Source of the DNA: DASRBN01 sp035294305
GTDB lineage: Bacteria > Chloroflexota > Ktedonobacteria > Ktedonobacterales > Ktedonobacteraceae
Direction: 5' to 3'
DNA length: 64,000 nt
NCBI GenBank assembly: GCA_035294305.1
Contig: DATGLD010000038.1
Coordinates: 18,885-82,884 of the forward strand
Shown here: positions 58,473 through 64,000 of the stretch, in pieces
How positions within the stretch are numbered: position 1 is the stretch's first letter
Layout of the letters: each line of letters starts with the position of its first letter
Program-made: the position numbers and the translations under genes
Notes under the pieces: model-generated
The model's database searches: none
Seen by the model: the letters and a program-made list of their open reading frames with translations, nothing else
What the model was told of the DNA's origin: nothing

Positions 58473-60371
58473 CTGCAAATCTCTCTTCATTTCCGCGTAA
58501 CTCTGGTATCTATATTCCCTATCCTCCATCAAGGCCTTGCTCAAAATTGTCTCCAGCCTTGGTGACACTAATGGATTCAGCATCCGTACTGGCGGGTAGG
58601 AAGGATAGTGCGGCGGCGCAATATTCGTAAGCGCGTGGTGCATGGTCGCGGCCAGCATATAGATAGAGGTGCGCTGGTCATAGGGCTGGTCTTTGACTGG
58701 CAGGTAGGGCGAGAGCGCTATTTTCAAAGTTGTCCGGTGCTTTGAGCGCGCGTTCTGGTTCTCTGGCGCGGGCGGAATGACCTGAAAACCTGTCAGTATC
58801 GCTCTGCCACGAGACTTTTCGATGATGATATTGGCGGGCGAAATATCGAAGTGGCGTACAGGCGGTTTTGCTTGCTCCAGGGCGATCAAGGTATTCAAGA
58901 TGTTGTTCATATAGCCAGCCACATCGCGCTCCGCTAGTGGTCTGAGTAACTTTTGTAAGCGCGCCTCGAGACTTTCGCCGTCGATGTATTCCGCTACCAT
59001 GTAGTAATGTTTTCCCTCGATGAAGCGGTCGAGCACACGTGGGACGAGTGGATGTTGCAGGCGTGCCAGCGGCGCGGTGGCCTTTTCATAATAGACCAGC
59101 TCCGTCCGGCGGCGGGCAACCGGCAAATCGGTACATTCCCAGCGTTTCAGGAAGACCTTACGCTCGTTTGCGTGCGTATCCAGCGCCACAGCGGTCATCA
59201 CTCGGGTCTCTTCTGAGTTTTTGAGTACTTGCTTGATGAGATAGCGTCCCTGGCGCGCGCTTACTCCTGAGAGCGGACTGTGTAGGACGAACTCTGGCGG
59301 GAAAACCAGGCGCCCGCAGGTGGAGCAGCAGCGCTGGCCAAAACGCACCGGCGCGTCACAATAAGGGCAGCGGCGTCCATCATACGCGGTACCGCAGTTG
59401 CTACACCGCTGGGCTCCGCTTCGATTCTGATAGCCGCAGTTCTGACAAATGTAGCGCTGCAGGGCGTTTTCCACTGCGTTTTTGTATTCTTCACCGAAAT
59501 CAAGAATGTTGCGGTAACGCTGGTGGTAATCTTTCGATAGAGCGCGCAGCAATACGGCTCCAACCTCTGGAGGGACGCGAGCATTCCACATTTGCGGCGA
59601 CATTGGCTGCTCATTCAAGTGAGCGTTCCACATCTGTTCAATGAATTTATACGTAAATGGCGGGCGACCTGCCAGCAATTCATACATGCAGATAGCCAGC
59701 GCGTACTGGTCGGAGTCACGGCGTGGATTGCCCTGCCACTGCTCAGGTGGCATATAGGGGGCGGTACCCGTCACCTCGCCCAACGAGGCATGCGTTTGCA
59801 TACCGAGATCGAAGGTTGCCCCGAAGTCGGAAAGCAAGATTTGCCCGCTCTGCCCGATCAATAAGTTGCCGGGTTTGACATCCTGGTGAATGAAGCCGTT
59901 CTGGTGAATAAAGTAGAGGGCAGATGCCGCTTGTTCTAAATATGGCACCAGCTCTTCCGCGAAAGCGAGTCTCTTGCTGCCATCTTCTTTACGGAAGAGA
60001 TCATAGATCGTGCGGGGCGCGTACTCCATCACGAGATAGGGCCGCTCATCCGCTAACTCGCCAAATTGATAGATGCGCAGGATATTGGGATGCTGCAATT
60101 TCGCGATGCGCTCCGCCTCGCTGCGAAAATTGTTCAGCGCCTGTTCGTTGAACTGGTCGATGCGCAGCACCTTGAGTGCCAGGATGCGATTGAGCGGCGC
60201 GGATTCGCGCACCTGGTAAACATAGCCATAGCTGCCCATGCCGACGAAAGAGATAACCTCGTAATTGCCGACATGCGCGCCCTTTACCAGGAAGTCGCAG
60301 CGCTGGCAAGTTATGGCGTAATCAGGATTCTCATGTCCCCCGCCAACTCGTGGATTCAAACAACGCGCCAA
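58461..60371 (-). CDS. Ser/Thr kinase with zinc ribbons and a C-terminal pseudokinase
   Basis: The N-terminus has a small Cys motif (CQRCDFLVKG), then an active-looking kinase: Gly loop VGMGSYGYVYQ, Lys in ALKVLR, HQDVKPGNLL, DFGATFDL and APYMPPEQW. A double zinc ribbon follows (CQNCGYQNRSGAQRCSNCG, then CPYCD and CCSTCG). The last ~270 residues are a second kinase fold with KVFLKRWEC and RHFDISPANIII, but the DFG Asp is lost (ILTGFQV), so it is probably inactive and regulatory. No membrane helix is present. The start is TTG at 60371, with AGGAT 6 nt upstream. Confidence 0.82.
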   Translation of the reverse strand: MARCLNPRVGGGHENPDYAITCQRCDFLVKGAHVGNYEVISFVGMGSYGYVYQVRESAPLNRILALKVLRIDQFNEQALNNFRSEAERIAKLQHPNILRIYQFGELADERPYLVMEYAPRTIYDLFRKEDGSKRLAFAEELVPYLEQAASALYFIHQNGFIHQDVKPGNLLIGQSGQILLSDFGATFDLGMQTHASLGEVTGTAPYMPPEQWQGNPRRDSDQYALAICMYELLAGRPPFTYKFIEQMWNAHLNEQPMSPQMWNARVPPEVGAVLLRALSKDYHQRYRNILDFGEEYKNAVENALQRYICQNCGYQNRSGAQRCSNCGTAYDGRRCPYCDAPVRFGQRCCSTCGRLVFPPEFVLHSPLSGVSARQGRYLIKQVLKNSEETRVMTAVALDTHANERKVFLKRWECTDLPVARRRTELVYYEKATAPLARLQHPLVPRVLDRFIEGKHYYMVAEYIDGESLEARLQKLLRPLAERDVAGYMNNILNTLIALEQAKPPVRHFDISPANIIIEKSRGRAILTGFQVIPPAPENQNARSKHRTTLKIALSPYLPVKDQPYDQRTSIYMLAATMHHALTNIAPPHYPSYPPVRMLNPLVSPRLETILSKALMEDREYRYQSYAEMKRDLQRLL

Positions 60372-60494
60372 CTATCTATCCTACTCTCCAACTTGATGCT
60401 ATACTTTGCCTCTATAATTATGTACGCTGGTGGTGATTTGTGGTTGCGAACGCCGTTGAATAGTACTTTCTCGTGCGCACTTGTCCTGCGCAGG

Positions 60495-60522
60495 TTGACA
60501 GCCCGCTTTATATGCGTATAAT
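60495..60522 (+). promoter_or_regulatory. Promoter of the ATP-grasp-like gene
   Basis: TTGACA, 16-nt spacer, TATAAT, about 85 nt before the ATG. Confidence 0.6.
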
Positions 60523-60607
60523 ATCGCTTTAAACCAGAAATGCAATCTTTACCAGAGTTTCCTGCTGGATTTTGACAACCGAAGAGATGAAAAGATGGTA
60601 GTGTAAC

Positions 60608-62062
60608 ATGAATATTCAGGATCAATCATTGTTCGCACCGGCCACTCCATTGGCACTGGGCGTGGGCTATCATAATGTGGGCAGCGAGGGAGTACTGCGC
60701 GCCTCCAACGAAAGCATGGTCAAATACGTACGGCACTACTACGGAGAACGATGCGGCCATCTTCCTTTGAATGCCACAAATATACGCGCAATCGTAAGTG
60801 CAGCCTCACCAGAGATTCAAGCGCAAATGACCTATCTCAGCGCACTCTTCGGTAAAGAGGTAATCCCTGTAACATTTGACGAACTCAAAAGAGAAATGGA
60901 GCGCATACCAGGACATGCGCCGTTGATTGTACCCTATATCAATGTTCCTGAGTTAGAAACGCACCTGCGCAATGACTTCGGCACGGAAGCATGGGGTCTT
61001 CCAGCAAGAATGACGCATGCGCTGAAAAACAAAGCCAGTTTTTACACGCTGGCTCAAGAGTTTGCACTGGAAGGCTTTTATCCCCCCGATTTTATAGTCG
61101 CCACTATCTACGATGTTGCCGCACAGTCAGAAAGGTTTCTCCGGCGCATAGAGGAAATCTACCAGCAAGCAGGAGTCGCCGCAGATTATCCCCTGGGCGT
61201 GATGCTGCGGGCAAGCGAGGAAGACGGCAATTACGGCTGCTGCATGGTCTATGAAAACGCGGGTGGCATCGTTGTCGTACATGATGGAGATGCCGAACAT
61301 GCTCAATACTATGGCTCGTGGCAAGAGGCTTTATCCATGTCGCAGGAACATCTCCTTGCTACCATGAATGTGCAGAAGGAAGCGAGGGTCGTAATCAGCC
61401 GCTATATAGACTTTGCCGACTCGCCCGGCATGTCCGTGGTAATCATGGAAAATAGGGTGGAGTCGCTTGGCTGGAACGGTCAGTTGCAAAAGCCAGGCAG
61501 TAAGGCATGCATTGGCACGAGTACGTATGTGCCCAGAAATGCATATGTCCGTCAGATGCAACAGGAATATGAAGCAAAAACGGCAGCATTCTTTGAGGCA
61601 CTGTTGAGAAAAACGGCCCAAAAGTGCGGGATAGATTTCGCCTCCATCCGTGGCGTGGCAAACCTGGATATCATGATTCCGGGAGAACTGGAACAGAAGC
61701 TACAGCGAGAGAGAAAGCAGCCGCAAGGTAATTACCTGGCCGAATGCAATCCGCGCTGGACAAACTATACCGACGCCATCATGTCCGTTCTAGGAGCGAA
61801 TCGCAAAGAGCAGACCATCGCTAACATGAAGGCAGCTATCGCAGCCGGTATAGCGACAATCGATAAGCAGCCCTTACCGGAAAATGCAGACCCCCAGCAT
61901 GTGAGAGCCTGTATCGCCCAAAGGGACGAGATTCTGAAGCAGGATGGAACCAGGGTCATCTGCCGCATGGCAAAAAATCCTATGGGCCTGATCTTTGCCG
62001 GAGATATCGCAAGGGGGCAGCAAGAGATCAATGATATCCTGATCCAGGGAGTGCTATCTTGA
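60608..62062 (+). CDS. ATP-grasp-like ligase of unknown substrate
   Basis: A 484-residue soluble protein. The N-terminal third is a Rossmann-like pre-ATP-grasp region (LALGVGYHNVGSEGVLRASN). The middle has NKASFYTLAQEFALEGFYPP and DYPLGVMLRASEEDGNYGCC, matching the ATP-binding part of ATP-grasp ligases. The metal-binding hallmark is the late NYLAECNPRWTNYTDA (E-x-N-P-R). ATP-grasp enzymes join a carboxylate to an amine or thiol through an acyl phosphate. The general layout recalls stand-alone peptide ligases of natural-product pathways, but this is inference. It is coupled to a 55-residue ORF. Confidence 0.6.
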   Translation: MNIQDQSLFAPATPLALGVGYHNVGSEGVLRASNESMVKYVRHYYGERCGHLPLNATNIRAIVSAASPEIQAQMTYLSALFGKEVIPVTFDELKREMERIPGHAPLIVPYINVPELETHLRNDFGTEAWGLPARMTHALKNKASFYTLAQEFALEGFYPPDFIVATIYDVAAQSERFLRRIEEIYQQAGVAADYPLGVMLRASEEDGNYGCCMVYENAGGIVVVHDGDAEHAQYYGSWQEALSMSQEHLLATMNVQKEARVVISRYIDFADSPGMSVVIMENRVESLGWNGQLQKPGSKACIGTSTYVPRNAYVRQMQQEYEAKTAAFFEALLRKTAQKCGIDFASIRGVANLDIMIPGELEQKLQRERKQPQGNYLAECNPRWTNYTDAIMSVLGANRKEQTIANMKAAIAAGIATIDKQPLPENADPQHVRACIAQRDEILKQDGTRVICRMAKNPMGLIFAGDIARGQQEINDILIQGVLS

Positions 62063-62226
62063 TAGAGAGTAGGTCTGCCGATCCGAATCTTCTTCCATTG
62101 GCGCGTATTACAGGCATTTTTGTAAGATCACGCGCTATGGTAGAAGCAGTGAATGCCCTAATTGAGGAGTGCGGGCTTAAAAGGCGAATTTCACCTGCTG
62201 TAAGTAAACCTGACTTATATTTTTAA
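62059..62226 (+). CDS. Small ORF coupled to the ATP-grasp-like gene
   Basis: A 55-residue ORF begins with TTG, which overlaps the TGA stop of the ATP-grasp gene (TTGA). AGGGAG lies 7 nt upstream, a better site than many genes here have. The product is moderately basic, with a hydrophobic patch (LLPLARITGIFV), a short helix (AMVEAVNALIEECG) with a single Cys, and a KPDLYF end. No family is recognised. It could be a peptide substrate or partner of the ligase, or the remnant of a longer gene. Confidence 0.4.
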   Translation: MIESRSADPNLLPLARITGIFVRSRAMVEAVNALIEECGLKRRISPAVSKPDLYF

Positions 62227-62230
62227 ATAA

Positions 62231-62274
62231 CCAGCAAGAGGAGGTCGCCAAACTCGGCGGCCCCCTCTTGCTGG
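62231..62274. terminator. Terminator hairpin between convergent genes
   Basis: CCAGCAAGAGG (62231-62241) pairs with CCTCTTGCTGG (62264-62274), with GGTCGCC/GGCGGCC continuing the stem inside. It starts 4 bp after the small ORF stop. Confidence 0.65.
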
Positions 62275-62305
62275 TTCATACTACAAATCTCTTATTGGCT
62301 CAAAA

Positions 62306-63706
62306 CTAGCCCACGCTCCCCGACATCTCCAGTTGGATCAGCCGGTTCAACTCAACCGCGTACTCCATGGGGAGTTCCTTGGTGATTGGCTCGATGAAGC
62401 CGTTGACGATCAGTGAGTAGGCCTCGGACTCGTCAAGGCCGCGACTCATCAGGTAGAAGAGCTGGTCTTCACCAACCTTGGAGACGGTCGCCTCGTGGCC
62501 GATTTCGGTCTGATTCTCTTCGACACGGATGGTCGGATAGGTGTCGGTGCGAGCATCCTCATCGAGCAGCAATGCGTCACAGCGCACGCTGGACTTGGTG
62601 TGATGCGCGCCAGGATTGACGCGCACCAGTCCACGATAGGATGCGCGGCCCGTTCCCTTGGAAACCGACTTCGATAGAATCTGCGAGGTCGTATAGGGCG
62701 CCAGGTGCGTCACCTTAGCACCAGCATCCTGGTGCATGCCATTGGAGGCAAACGCGACCGAGAGAATGTCACCGCGCGCGCCCGGCTCCATTAACAGCAC
62801 TGCCGGATATTTCATCGTGACTTTGGACCCTAAATTGCCATCGACCCATTCCATTGTCGCATCGCCATAAGCGGCGGCGCGCTTGGTCACCAGGTTATAC
62901 ACATTCTTCGACCAGTTCTGGATCGTCGTATAGCGCACGCGCGCGCCCCGCATGACTTTGATTTCGACGACCGCGCTGTGCAGGCTATCGGTAGTGTAGG
63001 TTGGCGCCGTGCAGCCCTCAACATAGTGAACGTAGGAGCCAGGAGAGGCAATGATCAGGGTGCGCTCGAACTGGCCCATGTTCTGGGCGTTGATGCGGAA
63101 GTAGGCCTGAAGCGGAATTTCGACGCGCACGCCTTCGGGCACGTAGACGAAGCTGCCACCGCTCCAGACGGCGCTGTTCAACGAAGCGAACTTGTTATCG
63201 GATGGCGGAATGATAGTGCCGAAATGCTCTTTCACCAGGTCTGGGTACAGGCGCAAAGCGGTGTCCATATCGGTGAAGATCACGCCTATTTTCTCCAGGT
63301 CTTCACGAACTTTATGATAAACCGCTTCGCTCTCATACTGAGCGGTCACGCCTGCCAGGAACTTGCGCTCGGCCTGTGGAATACCCAGGCGATCAAACGT
63401 ATCCTTAATCTCGACCGGGATGTCATCCCAGGTTTTGCCCTGCTGCTGGACGGGCTTGATGTAGTAATAAATGTCGTCGAAATTGATCCCCGACAAATCC
63501 GCGCCCCAGGTCGGCATTGGGCGCTTCTCGAAGAGTTCCAGGCTCCTGAGGCGGAACTTGCGCATCCAATCGGGCTCGCCCTTCATTTCAGAAATTTGCT
63601 CAACAACTTTGCGGCTCAACCCCTTCTCGGACTTGAACGCGTAGTTTTCGGCCATATGGAATCCAGGACTATACGTCTCTTGCTCCACATCGAATACCTG
63701 ACTCAT
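62306..63706 (-). CDS. sufB: Fe-S cluster assembly scaffold SufB
   Basis: A 466-residue SufB, full length. Family features include [80 protein letters not shown] and the C-terminal [20 protein letters not shown]. With SufC and SufD it builds iron-sulfur clusters in the cytoplasm. Unlike the usual sufCBD or sufBCD order, no sufC or sufD is adjacent: downstream is a convergent unrelated gene and upstream is an insertion sequence end. It has its own consensus promoter. Confidence 0.96.
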   Translation of the reverse strand: MSQVFDVEQETYSPGFHMAENYAFKSEKGLSRKVVEQISEMKGEPDWMRKFRLRSLELFEKRPMPTWGADLSGINFDDIYYYIKPVQQQGKTWDDIPVEIKDTFDRLGIPQAERKFLAGVTAQYESEAVYHKVREDLEKIGVIFTDMDTALRLYPDLVKEHFGTIIPPSDNKFASLNSAVWSGGSFVYVPEGVRVEIPLQAYFRINAQNMGQFERTLIIASPGSYVHYVEGCTAPTYTTDSLHSAVVEIKVMRGARVRYTTIQNWSKNVYNLVTKRAAAYGDATMEWVDGNLGSKVTMKYPAVLLMEPGARGDILSVAFASNGMHQDAGAKVTHLAPYTTSQILSKSVSKGTGRASYRGLVRVNPGAHHTKSSVRCDALLLDEDARTDTYPTIRVEENQTEIGHEATVSKVGEDQLFYLMSRGLDESEAYSLIVNGFIEPITKELPMEYAVELNRLIQLEMSGSVG

Positions 63707-63815
63707 AAACTCTACTCCATCTGCATGCAGGCGAATACCTGATAATCAATGTTCTGCGTTTCTAAAAACATAATGCTTGTTACTAATCCTTACCTATGCA
63801 CTCGGATTTAAACAT

Positions 63816-63844
63816 ATTATATGTCCCCCGGTCAAGGTTGTCAA
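63816..63844 (-). promoter_or_regulatory. Perfect consensus promoter of sufB
   Basis: On the minus strand: TTGACA, 17-nt spacer, TATAAT, about 110 nt before the sufB ATG. The -35 ends 15 bp from the insertion-sequence end. Confidence 0.8.
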
Positions 63845-63859
63845 GCGCATGGGAACTGC

Positions 63860-64000
63860 GTAAGTGTTCAGACTTGACCGAATGGGTTTGCCTGGGTCAG
63901 CAAAGCCACACATTGAGAGAAGGGATTGAGCCCCTGAGCCATCCAGGTGCCAAAGAGGCTGGCCAGACCCATGCGAGTCGCTGAGCCTTTGGGACTGCGC
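63860..64000. mobile_element. End of an IS66-family insertion sequence (cut by the window)
   Basis: The end GTAAGTGTTCAGAC at 63860 fits IS66-type termini, which begin with GTAA. The transposase C-terminus lies inside it. The rest of the element is beyond the right window edge. Confidence 0.5.
63868..64000 (-). CDS. IS66-family transposase, C-terminal fragment
   Basis: The last 43 codons are visible, ending in TGA at 63870-63868. The peptide RSPKGSATRMGLASLFGTWM and the following QGLNPFSQCVALLT match the C-terminal helix region of IS66 transposases (arrangement: small-residue run, SL..T, then G.NP). It enters from the window edge, so completeness cannot be judged. Confidence 0.55.
   Translation of the reverse strand, partial: RSPKGSATRMGLASLFGTWMAQGLNPFSQCVALLTQANPFGQV

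Overview
The window looks like chromosomal DNA of a Chloroflexota bacterium, most likely of the class Ktedonobacteria. This is inferred from gene content: stand-alone Ser/Thr kinases with sensor or zinc-ribbon tails, a SARP-type activator, Tat-exported DUF1800/DUF1501 proteins, ECF sigma/anti-sigma pairs, a MoaD-MoaE fusion and many small GC-rich hairpin repeats. Most genes have a clear Shine-Dalgarno site, and several have near-consensus housekeeping promoters. No rRNA or tRNA gene, replication origin or CRISPR array was recognised.

Layout, left to right. 0-8 kb: a membrane-anchored clan GH-A-like glycosidase, a GT-C mannosyltransferase-like membrane protein, the DUF1800-DUF1501 secreted pair and two small proteins of unknown role. 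8-11 kb: an MctP-like monocarboxylate symporter with its DUF3311 partner. 11-20 kb: a YbjN-like protein, a double-SIS sugar isomerase-like protein, an M29 aminopeptidase, a receptor-type Ser/Thr kinase, ferredoxin, two small Cys-containing proteins, a BI-1 family membrane protein and thioredoxin. 20-28 kb: a GntR/UTRA regulator, a TPR protein, a one-chain nucleotidyltransferase-HepT protein, a MoaD-MoaE fusion and two peptidases (M17 then M32). 28-34 kb: a histidine kinase with a lone receiver, then an ECF sigma factor with a beta-propeller anti-sigma factor. 34-36 kb: a four-gene operon headed by an orphan phage portal protein. 36-39 kb: an APH-like kinase and an MFS exporter.

39-47 kb is a carbohydrate operon on the minus strand: a large six-hairpin glycosidase, a lipoprotein sugar-binding protein, two ABC permeases and a glycogen-debranching-type glycosidase. 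No ABC ATPase is present. A LacI-type palindrome lies upstream, and a large inverted repeat separates the binding-protein gene from the permease genes. 47-50 kb: a shortened SARP/AAA regulator, DoxX and a TlpA-like thioredoxin. 50-54 kb: phosphoketolase followed by acetate kinase, which together turn sugar phosphates into acetyl phosphate and then acetate plus ATP. 54-64 kb: a second ECF sigma/anti-sigma pair, an acyltransferase-3, citrate synthase, a kinase/zinc-ribbon/pseudokinase protein, an ATP-grasp-like protein coupled to a 55-residue ORF, sufB, and the 3' end of an IS66-type transposase cut by the window edge.

The most unusual signals are two very long perfect palindromes at gene ends (33-bp and 37-bp arms), several 70-160 bp inverted-repeat elements between genes, the orphan portal operon, the ATP-grasp/small-ORF pair, and the fused or degenerate proteins: nucleotidyltransferase-HepT, MoaD-MoaE, kinase-pseudokinase and the shortened SARP. 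All family assignments were made by reading the sequence; no database search was run.
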